Counted from the stretch's first letter, positions 54,038 through 62,985 are shown. The stretch: 64,000 bases of DNA from Streptomyces graminofaciens (GCF_030294945.1 NZ_AP018448.1:3844001-3908000); one strand, 5' to 3'. The notes: generated by a model not told the origin, from the letters alone. Translations and numbers: made by a program.

Positions 54038-54694
54038 GTGTCCGTTCTCCTCGAGCAGCCCGCAAGCCTGGTCGCCTACCGTCCGAACAAACCGACGGCG
54101 ATGGTGGTCGTGGCCGATCCACGCGTCCGATCCACCGTCACCCGCCATCTATGGGTTCTCGGTGTCCGTGACGTCATCGAAGCCTCGTCCATCGCGGAGG
54201 CCCGTCCCCGTGTCGGCAACCCCCGTGACATCTGCGTCGCCGACGTCCACCTCCCCGACGGCTCCGGCCTCACCCTGCTCTCCGAGACCCGCGCCGCCGG
54301 CTGGCCCAACGGGCTCGCCCTGTCCGCAGCCGACGACATCGGCGCCGTACGCAACGCCCTCGCGGGCGGTGTGAAGGGTTACGTCGTCACCGGCACCCGC
54401 ACCAACATCGGCCTGCCGAGCCGTCCCGGCGCCGCTCCCCTCGGCGCCGCCCGTATGCACCGCCGCCCCCCGGGTGCCCCGAGCCACCCGGGCGGCTACC
54501 GGGAACTGTCGGGCCGTGAGGTCGAGGTACTGCGACTGGTCGCCGAAGGGCAGTCCAACAAGGCGATCGGTGTCTCGATGGGCCTGTCCGCCCTGACCGT
54601 CAAGAGCCACCTCGCCCGGATCGCCCGCAAGCTCGGCACCGGCGACCGCGCCGGAATGGTCGCGGTGGCCCTGCGGACGGGGATCATCCACTGA
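54038..54694 (+). CDS. whiI: sporulation regulator WhiI, atypical response regulator
   Basis: A 218-residue NarL/FixJ-type regulator; GTG 54038 follows AGGAGG. The receiver-like domain (MVVVADPRVRSTVTRHLWVLGVRDVIEASS, DICVADVHLPDGSGLTLL) keeps an Asp at the phosphorylation position but has a reduced acidic pocket (ADPR) and no clear switch Lys (LALSAADDIGAV). After a Pro/Arg/Gly linker comes a LuxR helix-turn-helix (ELSGREVEVLRLVAEGQSNKAIGVSMGLSALTVKSHLARIARKLG). Sequence and neighbours (hemE, DUF3000, ribonuclease D) match WhiI, needed in aerial hyphae for sporulation septation and late sporulation genes, and known to lack part of the phosphorylation pocket. Confidence 0.93.
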   Translation: MSVLLEQPASLVAYRPNKPTAMVVVADPRVRSTVTRHLWVLGVRDVIEASSIAEARPRVGNPRDICVADVHLPDGSGLTLLSETRAAGWPNGLALSAADDIGAVRNALAGGVKGYVVTGTRTNIGLPSRPGAAPLGAARMHRRPPGAPSHPGGYRELSGREVEVLRLVAEGQSNKAIGVSMGLSALTVKSHLARIARKLGTGDRAGMVAVALRTGIIH

Positions 54695-54770
54695 CCGATC
54701 ATCCACTGAGAGCCGCGACCAGTCGTGGCGCCCGGCACGGGTGACAACCGTGACACCGGGTTCGGGAAAG

Positions 54771-54800
54771 GCCGGGATCGTTCGCCGATGCCCGGCTTTT
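54771..54800 (+). terminator. terminator after whiI
   Basis: GCCGGG (54771-54776) pairs with CCCGGC (54791-54796), followed by TTTT. It lies 76 bp after the whiI stop. Confidence 0.7.
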
Positions 54801-54823
54801 CCCGTTTCGCCGGAAACATTCAC

Positions 54824-54841
54824 TGACACGTGTGACACGTG
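54824..54841. repeat. 9-bp direct repeat containing CACGTG
   Basis: TGACACGTG twice, head to tail. Each contains the palindrome CACGTG. It is in the promoter region of the ribonuclease D gene, 80 bp before its start, so it may be a binding site. Confidence 0.6.
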
Positions 54842-54920
54842 ACCGGTTTACGCCCCTGCAAGGCCTCCCGGCGGAACGTTCCGTCGGCGGGCCATGTCCA
54901 TACACAGATACCCTTGACAG

Positions 54921-56225
54921 GTGACCGACGCCCAAGAGACCGCAGCAGACAGCACCCTGCGAACCACCGGAGGCGCCCCTCCGGACGACGGCGGATCTTC
55001 TGAAGCGGGGGCGCCGATCCCTTTGCTGGAGCCGCGAGACGGTATTCCGCCCGTGATCGCCGACGAGGCCGCGCTCGCCGAGGTGATCGCCGCCTTCGCC
55101 GCCGGCTCCGGCCCCGTCGCCGTCGACGCCGAACGCGCGTCCGGATACCGCTACGGCCAGCGCGCCTATCTGGTGCAGCTGCGCCGCGAGGGCGCGGGCA
55201 CCGCGCTCATCGACCCCGTCGCCTGCCCGGATCTCTCCGGCCTCGGAGAGGCGCTCTCCGGAGCGGAGTGGGTGCTCCACGCGGCCACCCAGGACCTGCC
55301 CTGTCTGCGCGAGATAGACATGGTCCCGACCGTCATCTTCGACACCGAGCTGGCCGGCCGGCTCGCCGGGTTCCCCCGCGTCGGCCTCGGCGCGATGGTC
55401 GAGAGCGTCCTCGGCTACGTCCTCGAGAAGGGCCACTCCGCCGTCGACTGGTCCACCCGCCCGCTCCCCGAGCCGTGGCTGCGCTACGCCGCCCTCGACG
55501 TGGAGCTTCTCGTCGATCTGCGGGACGCCCTGGAGAAGGAGCTGGAGCGGCAGGGCAAGCTGGAGTGGGCCCGGCAGGAGTTCGACGCGATCGCCTCGGC
55601 GCCGCCGCCGGAGCCCCGTAAGGATCCCTGGCGTCGTACGTCCGGGATGCACAAGGTACGGCGGCGTCGGCAGATGGGCGTCGTACGGGAGCTGTGGGAG
55701 GCCCGGGACCGGATCGCTCGGCGGCGGGACGTCTCGCCGGGCAAGGTGCTCAGTGACACGGCGATCGTCGAGGCGTCGTTGGCTCTGCCGGCCAATGTGC
55801 ATGCCCTCGCCGCGCTGAACGGGTTCGGGCATCGGATGGGGCGGCGGCAGCTGGAGCAGTGGCAGGCGGCCGTCGATCGGGCCAAGGCGTTGCCCGACTC
55901 CGCGCTTCCCGCGCAGGGGCAGCCCGTCACGGGGCCTCCGCCGCCGAAGGCTTGGGCCGACAAGGATCCGGCTGCGGCTGCTCGGCTGTCCGCGGCGCGG
56001 GCCGCCGTGAGCGCGCTCGCCGAGCAGCTCAACATGCCTCAGGAGAACCTGATCACCCCCGATACCGTGCGGCGGCTCTGCTGGGAGCCGCCGGTCACGG
56101 CTGACGCCGAGTCGATCTCCGGCGCGCTGGCCGGGTACGGTGCTCGGCCCTGGCAGGTGGAGCAGGTGACTCCGGTGTTGGTGGGGGCGCTGTCCACCAA
56201 GGCCAAGGGTGCCCAGTCGCCGTAG
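54921..56225 (+). CDS. rnd: ribonuclease D
   Basis: A 434-residue DEDD-type 3'-5' exonuclease. ExoI VAVDAERASGYRYGQRAYLVQL (D and E ligands; the usual DTE is DAE), ExoII VLHAATQDLPCLRE (Asp), ExoIII RYAALDVELLVDL (Tyr and Asp), then an HRDC domain (RRRQMGVVRELWEARDRIARRRDVSPGKVLSDTAIVEASL) and a C-terminal helical region. Processes tRNA and other stable RNA 3' ends. GTG 54921, with a weak ribosome site. Position after whiI is conserved in Streptomyces. Confidence 0.92.
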   Translation: MTDAQETAADSTLRTTGGAPPDDGGSSEAGAPIPLLEPRDGIPPVIADEAALAEVIAAFAAGSGPVAVDAERASGYRYGQRAYLVQLRREGAGTALIDPVACPDLSGLGEALSGAEWVLHAATQDLPCLREIDMVPTVIFDTELAGRLAGFPRVGLGAMVESVLGYVLEKGHSAVDWSTRPLPEPWLRYAALDVELLVDLRDALEKELERQGKLEWARQEFDAIASAPPPEPRKDPWRRTSGMHKVRRRRQMGVVRELWEARDRIARRRDVSPGKVLSDTAIVEASLALPANVHALAALNGFGHRMGRRQLEQWQAAVDRAKALPDSALPAQGQPVTGPPPPKAWADKDPAAAARLSAARAAVSALAEQLNMPQENLITPDTVRRLCWEPPVTADAESISGALAGYGARPWQVEQVTPVLVGALSTKAKGAQSP

Positions 56226-56241
56226 AGGTGCCTGACCTTGG

Positions 56242-56259
56242 GGGGCGCCCCCGCGCCCC
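56242..56259. terminator. bidirectional hairpin between rnd and the mannoside island
   Basis: GGGGCGC-CCCC-GCGCCCC in the 38-bp gap between the convergent stops of ribonuclease D and the sugar permease. Short, without a T-run. Confidence 0.5.
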
Positions 56260-56263
56260 TTGG

Positions 56264-57118
56264 CTACTTCGTCGCCCCCCTCATGAAGCCGTTGTAGATG
56301 AACCTCTGCAGGAGGAGGAAGACGATCAGGGTCGGCAGGATGACCAGGACCGCTCCTGCCGAGATCGTCTCCCAGTGGGCGCCGAAGGGGCCCTTGAAGC
56401 GGAACAGGGATGTCGAGATCACGCCAAGGTCGTCGGAGGGCATGTAGAGGAAGGGGATGTAGAAGTCGTTGTAGACGGTGATCCCCTTCACGATGACGAC
56501 CGTCGCGATCGCGGGCTTCAGCAGCGGGAAGATGATCTTCCGGTAGATGGTGAGGGCGTTGGCGCCGTCCAGGCGGGCCGACTCGTCCAGGGAGACCGGA
56601 ATCGACCTCACGAACTGCAGGAAGATGTAGATCGAGACGATGTCGGTGCCCATGTAGAGCGCGATCGGGGCCCAGAGGCTGTCGAACATGCCGAAGCTGT
56701 CGACGATCTGGAAGGTCGCCACCTGGGTCGTCACGCCGGGGACCAGGGTGGCGACCAGGAAGAGAGCCACCACGAGTTTCCGGAAGCGGAACGTGAAGCG
56801 GTCGATGGCGTAGGCCGCCATCGAGCCGATCAGGACCGTTCCGGCGATGGCGAAGACGAGGATGAAGGCCGTGTTGGCGAAGGCGGTGAGCATCTCGCCG
56901 TCGCGGAAGGCCGTCACGTAGTTCTCGAAGTTGAAGAGGTTGTCGGGGAGGGACAGGGCTCCGCTGTCGTCCGCCATCTGTTCTTCCGTCTTGAGCGACG
57001 TCAGAAAGACCACCAGGAGCGGGAGCAGGACGACGACCGACGCGCCGACCAGGGAGGCGTACGTCAGCGTGCGGGCGACTCGGCGGCGTACGACCGGAGT
57101 CGGGGACGTCGGTGTCAT
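56264..57118 (-). CDS. sugar ABC transporter permease (MalG type)
   Basis: A 284-residue permease with six helices (TYASLVGASVVVLLPLLVVFLTSLK first) and the EAA-loop signature for ATPase docking (SLDESARLDGANALTIYRKIIFPLLKPAIATVVI). Second permease of a carbohydrate uptake (CUT1) system; its ATG overlaps the stop of the first permease by 4 bp. Imports the oligosaccharide bound by the upstream lipoprotein. No ATPase gene is present, so it probably uses the shared ATPase MsiK. Confidence 0.93.
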   Translation of the reverse strand: MTPTSPTPVVRRRVARTLTYASLVGASVVVLLPLLVVFLTSLKTEEQMADDSGALSLPDNLFNFENYVTAFRDGEMLTAFANTAFILVFAIAGTVLIGSMAAYAIDRFTFRFRKLVVALFLVATLVPGVTTQVATFQIVDSFGMFDSLWAPIALYMGTDIVSIYIFLQFVRSIPVSLDESARLDGANALTIYRKIIFPLLKPAIATVVIVKGITVYNDFYIPFLYMPSDDLGVISTSLFRFKGPFGAHWETISAGAVLVILPTLIVFLLLQRFIYNGFMRGATK

Positions 57119-58083
57119 ACGAGGTCCACCCTGTCGTCCGGGACCAGTCGGCGCTGTACCCAGGTCACTGCCAGGATGATCAGCAGCAGGACGACCGCGG
57201 CGGCCGAGGCGAGGCCCATCTTGTTGAACTGGAACGCCAGCTTCACCGTCTGGATCACGAAGGTCTCGGTGCCGGTGGCGCCGCCGGTCATGATGTACGG
57301 GATCTCGAAGACCGAGAGGGAGCCCGAGATCGAGAGGATCACGCTCAGACTCAGGACCGGTCGGATGCCGGGCGCGATGATGTAGCGGAACTGGTGCCAG
57401 CGGTTCGCGCCGTCGAGTTCGGCGGCCTCGTACAACTCCCCCGGGATCGACTGGATCGCGCCCAGGAACAGGACGAAGTTCAGGCCCGTGTAGCGCCAGA
57501 CCGACACCCCGGCGAGGGAGATGTTCGCCGAGTTCGACGTGCCCAGCCAGGCGCGGTCCGACTCGTGGCCGAAGAGGGCGAGGACCGAGTCCAGGGTGCC
57601 GCCGTCCTGGAAGAAATAGAGGAAGACGAAGCCGATCGCCACCCCGTTGATCAGGTACGGGAAGAACAGCACGCCCTTGAAGAAGTTCCTGAAGCGGACG
57701 TTGAAACTGAGGATCGTAGCGAAGTAGAGGGCGGCGGCTATCTGGACGGCGGAGGCGGCCAGGTAGTAGCCGCTCACGAAGAAGACCTGGAACAGCTCGG
57801 GGCGGGTGAAGATCTCGATGTAGTTGTCGGCGCCGATGTAGTTCAGGTCGGGGCTGACGCCGTCCCAGTCGGTGAGGCTGTACGCGACCATGTTGGCGAC
57901 CGGCGCGTAGGTGAAGGTGACGAGGAGGGCGAGCGGGGCGGCCAGGAAGAACCAGGGGGTGGTCCTCCGCCAGAAGGTCGCCCTGCGTGGGGGCCGGCTC
58001 GGGGTCGGCGGCGGGGGCGCGGCCGCCGCAGGGGGCCCCACCACCTTCGCGGCCGAACGCCCGTCCGTGTGCGTGGGAGGCAT
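57115..58083 (-). CDS. sugar ABC transporter permease (MalF type)
   Basis: A 322-residue permease. A 35-residue Pro/Ala-rich cytoplasmic leader precedes the first helix (WFFLAAPLALLVTFTYAPVANMVAYSL); the EAA loop is SIPGELYEAAELDGANRWHQFRYIIAPGIRPVLSLSVIL. Pairs with the MalG-type permease to form the membrane channel. Its ATG overlaps the stop of the binding-protein gene by one base (TGATG). No independent ribosome site is evident, so coupling is likely. Confidence 0.93.
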   Translation of the reverse strand: MPPTHTDGRSAAKVVGPPAAAAPPPPTPSRPPRRATFWRRTTPWFFLAAPLALLVTFTYAPVANMVAYSLTDWDGVSPDLNYIGADNYIEIFTRPELFQVFFVSGYYLAASAVQIAAALYFATILSFNVRFRNFFKGVLFFPYLINGVAIGFVFLYFFQDGGTLDSVLALFGHESDRAWLGTSNSANISLAGVSVWRYTGLNFVLFLGAIQSIPGELYEAAELDGANRWHQFRYIIAPGIRPVLSLSVILSISGSLSVFEIPYIMTGGATGTETFVIQTVKLAFQFNKMGLASAAAVVLLLIILAVTWVQRRLVPDDRVDLV

Positions 58084-59399
58084 CAGGAGCCCACGGTCTT
58101 CTGTGCCTCGGTCCAGCGCTTGCCGAGGTCGGCGAGGAAGCCGTCGAGGTCGCCGTCCTTGGCGCCCCTGGCGAGGTCGACCAGGTCCTGGCGGTACGCG
58201 GGGCCGTAGAGGCCGACCTCCGAGGCGTTGTCGATCTCCTTGACCACGCCGCCCTTGGAGTCGTCGACCTCGATGAGCTTCACGCCCGCCTCCTCGTACG
58301 GCTTCAGGGCCTCGGGCAGCGGGGCGTTCTTGAGGGTCGAGGGCAGCAGGTTGTCGGCCGCGTAGCCGGACTTCTCGGTGAACCAGTCGATCCAGGCGCG
58401 GGCGGCTTCCTTGTGCTTGGAGTTGATGTTGACGGCCTGCTGGTAGTCGGGGCTGAGGACCGCGCAGAACTTGCCGTCGACCTGGGCGGGGAAGGGCATG
58501 AAGCCGATGTCGTCGGGGTCGGTGCCGGCCTTCTCGGCGGCCTGGCGGAACTGGATGACGGCCCAGGTGCCGAGCCAGGCCGTGGCGATCTCGCCCTTGG
58601 CCAGCCGGGGCTTGGACGCCTCCCAGTTGGTGGTCGTCGGGTCCTTCTCGATCAGCCCCTCGTGCACGATGTCGTAGAGCAGGGTGTCGCCGACACGCAG
58701 ATCGGCGCCCTCGGCCCAGGGGTCGCTGTCGGTCCACCTGGTGGTGGCGTCGGTGTCGCAGCTGACCGAGCCGTTGACGTACGTCCAGGAGGTCAGCGGC
58801 CACTGGGCGGCGAAGTTGGTGTAGTACGGCACCGCGTCGGTCCTGGACTTGACGGCCTTCAGGGCGGTGAGGAACTCCGCGGGTGTGGTGGGCCAGTCGG
58901 TGACGCCGGCCTCGGCCCAGACCTTCTTGTTGTAGAGGAAGCCGGGGGTGCCGCCGTTGGTGGTCAGGCCGTAGATCTTGCCGTCGACGGCGGTGTAGTC
59001 GGTGAAGCGGTACTTCTCGCTCAGCTCCTTCTGGCTGCCGAGCGAGGCGAAGAACTTGGGGTAGTCGTTCTTCTTGATGACGGCCGGGATCATGAGGACG
59101 TCGCCGTAGTTCTCCGTGTTCATACGGATCTTGACCTCGGCCTCGTAGTCCGTGAGCGCCTCGAACTCGACCTTCACCTTCGGATAGGTCTTGTTGAACT
59201 CGTCGGCGTACTTCTTCATCGTGCCGTCCTGCACGATGTCGGTGCGGTGGGTGAGCACCTTGATGCTGCCGGATACGGATGCGGGGTCGTCAGCGGCTTT
59301 GGCGTCCGCGCCCTTCGAGCTGCCGCCGCTGCCTGTGCAGCCCGCGGCGAGGAGTGCTGCTGCGACCAGGGTTCCGGTGAGTGTCCTTCGGTGGTTCAT
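58083..59399 (-). CDS. sugar ABC transporter substrate-binding lipoprotein
   Basis: A 438-residue cluster B binding protein. Lipoprotein leader (LTGTLVAAALLAAGCTGSGG), then SIKVLTHRTDIVQDGTMKKYADEFNKTYPKVKVEFEALTDYEAEVKIRMNTENYGDV, GKIYGLTTNGGTPGFLYNKKVWAEAGVTDWPTTPAEFL, AWLGTWAVIQF and an aromatic-rich C-lobe. Binds an oligosaccharide outside the membrane. ATG at 59399 is preferred to GTG 59405 because GGAG is then 8 bases upstream. The neighbouring GH2 beta-mannosidase suggests manno-oligosaccharides. Confidence 0.92.
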   Translation of the reverse strand: MNHRRTLTGTLVAAALLAAGCTGSGGSSKGADAKAADDPASVSGSIKVLTHRTDIVQDGTMKKYADEFNKTYPKVKVEFEALTDYEAEVKIRMNTENYGDVLMIPAVIKKNDYPKFFASLGSQKELSEKYRFTDYTAVDGKIYGLTTNGGTPGFLYNKKVWAEAGVTDWPTTPAEFLTALKAVKSRTDAVPYYTNFAAQWPLTSWTYVNGSVSCDTDATTRWTDSDPWAEGADLRVGDTLLYDIVHEGLIEKDPTTTNWEASKPRLAKGEIATAWLGTWAVIQFRQAAEKAGTDPDDIGFMPFPAQVDGKFCAVLSPDYQQAVNINSKHKEAARAWIDWFTEKSGYAADNLLPSTLKNAPLPEALKPYEEAGVKLIEVDDSKGGVVKEIDNASEVGLYGPAYRQDLVDLARGAKDGDLDGFLADLGKRWTEAQKTVGS

Positions 59400-59472
59400 G
59401 TGCACCAGCTCCGTTCGGGACGGACGAGCACGAGTGGGTTGGCTGGTTCGGCACTCTGGCAGTCGTCACTGA

Positions 59473-59478
59473 ACCGGT
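59473..59478. promoter_or_regulatory. ACCGGT-centred operator candidate 1
   Basis: The core lies in CTGAACCGGTAAAGT, about 75 bp from the binding-protein start. A second ACCGGT core is 67 bp away. Such cores fit LacI-family sites with central CG, and the island encodes its own LacI regulator. Confidence 0.45.
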
Positions 59479-59503
59479 AAAGTCCCGATTTGGCCAAGGC
59501 GGT

Positions 59504-59515
59504 CGAAAGATTTCG
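59504..59515. promoter_or_regulatory. CGAAA-GA-TTTCG inverted repeat
   Basis: Ten of twelve bases are symmetric. It lies in the middle of the divergent promoter region between the binding-protein and mannosidase genes. Actinobacterial LacI regulators of hemicellulose genes use CGAAA/TTTCG half-sites, so this is an alternative operator. Confidence 0.45.
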
Positions 59516-59539
59516 CGACAGTGCCCCTTCATGAACTGG

Positions 59540-59545
59540 ACCGGT
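59540..59545. promoter_or_regulatory. ACCGGT-centred operator candidate 2
   Basis: In TGGACCGGTTTAGGAG, directly before the ribosome site of the mannosidase gene. A bound repressor here would block transcription or initiation. Confidence 0.45.
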
Positions 59546-59557
59546 TTAGGAGTGCGC

Positions 59558-61939
59558 ATGCTGGACGCCACACCGCTCACCGACAGCTGGATCCTCCGGT
59601 ACGACGGGACGGACCTGCCCGCCGAGGTGCCGGGCTGCGTGCACACCGATCTGCTGCGCCACGGGGTGATCCCCGATCCCTTCCTCGGGCGGAACGAGAC
59701 CGAGGTGGCGTGGGTCGGGCGACGGGAGTGGACGTACGAGGTCGAGCTGGCGGACGGTGTGAGCGGCGGGCACGACCAGACCGACCTGGTCTTCGACGGG
59801 CTGGACACCGCCGCCGAGATCCTGCTCGACGGGCGGCTCCTGGGCTCCGTACGGAACATGCACCGCTCGTACCGCTTCGACGTCACCGGGATGAGCGGCC
59901 GGCTCTCCGTACGCTTCGCCTCGGCGTACGCCGAGGCCCAGGCGGTGCGTGAGCGGCTCGGCGACCGGCCGAACGCCTATCCGGAACCCTTCCAGTACAT
60001 CCGCAAGATGGCCTGCTCGTTCGGCTGGGACTGGGGGCCGACGCTCGTGACCGCCGGGATCTGGCGGCCTGTTCGGCTGGAGAGATGGTCCACGGCCCGG
60101 ATCGCGCGGGTACGGCCGCTGGTGACGGTCGACGGGACGACCGGCTGCGTGGAACTGCTCGTCGACGTGGAGCGGGCGGCGGTCGAGCCCGGGCTGCGGC
60201 TGGAGGCCCGGATCGGCGACGTACGGGCGGTCGCGGAGGTCGACGGCACGAACGGGGTCGTACGGCTGGAGGTGCCCCGGGCCGAGCTGTGGTGGCCTCG
60301 CGGATACGGCGAACAACCGCTGTACGAGGTGGAGTTGACGCTGTACGCCGGGGTGGACGCGCTCGATGTGTGGCGGCGGCGGATCGGTTTCCGGGCGCTG
60401 GAGCTGGACACCTCGCGCGACGCGCACGGCAGCGGCTTCACCTTCGTCGTGAACGGCGAACGGCTCTTCGTGCGCGGGGTGAACTGGATCCCCGACGACG
60501 TCTTCCCGTCGCGGGTCACCAGGGAGCGGTACCACGAGCGGCTGACCCAGGCCGCCGACGCCGGGGTCGACCTCGTCCGGGTCTGGGGCGGCGGGATCTA
60601 CGAGAGCGAGGACTTCTACGACCTCTGCGACGAGCTTGGGCTGCTGGTCTGGCAGGACTTCCCGTTCGCGTGCGCGGCCTATCCGGAGGAGCAGCCGCTG
60701 CGGGGCGAGGTGGAGGCGGAGGCGCGCGAGAACGTCGTGCGGCTGATGCCGCATCCCTCACTGGTGCTGTGGAACGGCAACAACGAGAACCTGTGGGGGT
60801 TCAAGGACTGGGGCTGGGAGGAGCGGCTCGCCGGGGAGTCGTGGGGCGAGGGGTACTACCTGGGCGTACTGCCGCGGGTGGTGGCCGAGTCGGACCCGAC
60901 GCGGCCGTACACGGCGGGCAGCCCCTGGTCGGGGTCGTGGGAGCGTCATCCGAACGATCCCGCGTACGGCACGCATCACTCGTGGGAGGTGTGGAACCGG
61001 GAGGACTACGCCGCGTACCGGCGTGAAGTGCCTCGGTTCGTCGCCGAGTTCGGGTGGCAGGCGCCGCCCGCGTACGCGACGCTGCGGCGGGCGCTGGCCG
61101 ATCTCGGGGAGGAGCTCGCCGCCGACTCCCCCGGGATGCTGCACCACCAGAAGGCGGAGGACGGGAACGGGAAGCTGGAGCGGGGGCTCGCCCGTCATTT
61201 CGTGGTGCCGGACGGGGACTTCGACCGCTGGCACTATCTGACCCAGGTCAACCAGGCCCGGGCCGTCGCCGCCGGCATCGAGCACTGGCGGTCGCACTGG
61301 CCGGTCTGCGCGGGCACGATCGTGTGGCAGCTCAACGACTGCTGGCCGGTGACCTCCTGGGCCGCGATCGACGGGGACGGCAGGGAGAAGCCGCTGTACC
61401 ACGAGTTGCGACGGCTGTACGCGGACCGGTTGCTGACGCTTCAAGTCCGGGAGCGGAGGCTGGTGTTGGCTGTCGTCAATCAAGCGGCGCAGGCATGGAA
61501 GGGCGAGGTGCGGCTGCGTCGGATGTCGGTCGACGGGGTGGTGATCGGCGAGACGGACGCGGGCTTCACCGCCGGAGCGCGGACGGTGGCTCCGGTCGGC
61601 GTGCCGAAGGGGCTGGAACCCGTCGGGCCGAAGGAGTTCCTCGTCGCCGACACGGACGGGCGGCGGGCCCTGCACTTCCCTGCGACGGACCGTGAAATCC
61701 CTTACCCGCAACCGGAGTTCGACGTCTCGGTGGCACCGGGCGGGGTGACTGTGACGGCCCGCACCCTCGTACGGGACCTGCTGCTCCAGGCCGACCGGCT
61801 GGACCCGGACGCACGGGCCGACCGGGGGCTCGTCACACTGCTGCCCGGTGAACAGGTGACCATCGGGGTCAGTGGCTGGAAGACTCCTGATCCGGACACC
61901 GCCCGATCCGCTTTGCACTGCCTGGAGCCCGGCCGATGA
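59558..61939 (+). CDS. glycoside hydrolase family 2 beta-mannosidase
   Basis: A 793-residue GH2 enzyme. ATG 59558 follows AGGAG. N-terminal sandwich (WILRYDGTDLPAEVPGCVHTDLLRHGVIPDPFLGRNETEVAWVGRREWTYE, typical of beta-mannosidases), LVFDGLDTAAEILLDGRLLG, then the barrel with FVRGVNWIPDDVFPSRVT, VRVWGGGIYESEDFYDLCDELGLLVWQDFPFACAAYP, the acid/base Glu near 411 in LWNGNNENLWGF, and the nucleophile Glu near 498 in VAEFGWQAPP. No signal peptide: a cytoplasmic enzyme cutting non-reducing beta-mannosyl residues from imported oligosaccharides. Overlaps the lacI-type gene by 4 bp. Confidence 0.94.
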   Translation: MLDATPLTDSWILRYDGTDLPAEVPGCVHTDLLRHGVIPDPFLGRNETEVAWVGRREWTYEVELADGVSGGHDQTDLVFDGLDTAAEILLDGRLLGSVRNMHRSYRFDVTGMSGRLSVRFASAYAEAQAVRERLGDRPNAYPEPFQYIRKMACSFGWDWGPTLVTAGIWRPVRLERWSTARIARVRPLVTVDGTTGCVELLVDVERAAVEPGLRLEARIGDVRAVAEVDGTNGVVRLEVPRAELWWPRGYGEQPLYEVELTLYAGVDALDVWRRRIGFRALELDTSRDAHGSGFTFVVNGERLFVRGVNWIPDDVFPSRVTRERYHERLTQAADAGVDLVRVWGGGIYESEDFYDLCDELGLLVWQDFPFACAAYPEEQPLRGEVEAEARENVVRLMPHPSLVLWNGNNENLWGFKDWGWEERLAGESWGEGYYLGVLPRVVAESDPTRPYTAGSPWSGSWERHPNDPAYGTHHSWEVWNREDYAAYRREVPRFVAEFGWQAPPAYATLRRALADLGEELAADSPGMLHHQKAEDGNGKLERGLARHFVVPDGDFDRWHYLTQVNQARAVAAGIEHWRSHWPVCAGTIVWQLNDCWPVTSWAAIDGDGREKPLYHELRRLYADRLLTLQVRERRLVLAVVNQAAQAWKGEVRLRRMSVDGVVIGETDAGFTAGARTVAPVGVPKGLEPVGPKEFLVADTDGRRALHFPATDREIPYPQPEFDVSVAPGGVTVTARTLVRDLLLQADRLDPDARADRGLVTLLPGEQVTIGVSGWKTPDPDTARSALHCLEPGR

Positions 61940-62958
61940 CGACTTCTCGCATCACCATCAAGGACGTCGCCGCGCGCGCCGGGGTGTCCAAGGGGGCGGT
62001 GTCGCTCGCGTTCAACCAGCGGCCGGGGCTGTCCGACGCGACCCGGGACCGGATCTTCGCGGCGGCGCGGGAGCTGGGGTGGGCGCCGAATCTGGCGGCC
62101 CGGTCGCTGTCGAGTCAGCGGGTCGATGTGGTGGGGCTGGCCATCTGCCGGCCGGCGAAGCTGCTGGGCCTCGAACCCTTCTACATGGAGTTCATCTCCG
62201 GGGTGGAGAGCGTGCTGACCGAGCGGTCCTGCTCGCTGCTGCTGCGGCTGGTGCGGAATCTGGAGGAGGAGGTGGGGCTTCAGGACGCGTGGTGGCGGGG
62301 GCGGCAGGTGAGTGGGTCGATCCTCGTCGATTTCCGCGCGGATGATCCGCGGGTCGCGGCGGCGGAGCGGCTGGGGATGCCGGTCGTGGCCGTCGGGCAT
62401 CCCTCGCTGACCGGGGGGCTCACGTCCGTGTGGACGGATGACGCGACCGCCGTGACCGAGGCGGTGCGGTATCTGGTGGCGCTGGGGCATCGGCGGATCG
62501 CCCGGGTGGGGGGTGCGGCCTCGTTGGGGCACTCGGCCCTCCGTACGGCGGCGTTCGAGGGGGCGGCCGGTTCGCTGGGGCTGTCCCGGGTCTGGCAGGT
62601 GGCCACCGACTTCTCGGGGGAGTCGGGGGCTCGGGCGACGCGGTCGTTGCTGACCGGGGTGGGGGACGATCGGCCTACGGCGATCGTGTACGACAACGAC
62701 ATCATGGCGGTGGCGGGGATGTCGGTGGCGACGGAGATGGGGGTGCGGGTGCCGGAGGATGTGTCGTTGCTGGCCTGGGACGACTCGCAGCTCTGTCGGC
62801 TCACCCGGCCGACGCTCTCTGCGATGAGCCATGACGTGCACGGGTTCGGGGCGGAGGTGGCCCGGACGTTGTTCGCGGTGATCGCGGGGGATGGGGCTTC
62901 GCATCCGGTGGCCACGCCTGTGCTGGTTCCCCGGGGGTCCACCGCGCCTGCCCCTTGA
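61936..62958 (+). CDS. LacI-family regulator of the mannoside island
   Basis: A 340-residue repressor. Helix-turn-helix ITIKDVAARAGVSKGAVSLAFNQRPGLSDATRDRIFAAARELGWAPNLAARSLSSQR at the N-terminus, then the effector domain (VVGLAICRPAKLLGLEPFYMEFISGVESVL, HRRIARVGGAASLGHSALR, AIVYDNDIMAVAGMSVATEMGVRVPEDVSLLAWDDSQLC). Its ATG overlaps the mannosidase stop (ATGA), so enzyme and regulator are co-expressed. It probably controls both divergent operons through the sites at 59473-59545, with mannose or a manno-oligosaccharide as inducer. Confidence 0.93.
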   Translation: MTTSRITIKDVAARAGVSKGAVSLAFNQRPGLSDATRDRIFAAARELGWAPNLAARSLSSQRVDVVGLAICRPAKLLGLEPFYMEFISGVESVLTERSCSLLLRLVRNLEEEVGLQDAWWRGRQVSGSILVDFRADDPRVAAAERLGMPVVAVGHPSLTGGLTSVWTDDATAVTEAVRYLVALGHRRIARVGGAASLGHSALRTAAFEGAAGSLGLSRVWQVATDFSGESGARATRSLLTGVGDDRPTAIVYDNDIMAVAGMSVATEMGVRVPEDVSLLAWDDSQLCRLTRPTLSAMSHDVHGFGAEVARTLFAVIAGDGASHPVATPVLVPRGSTAPAP

Positions 62959-62985
62959 GCGCCGTACGGGGGTGCGGGTGCGATC

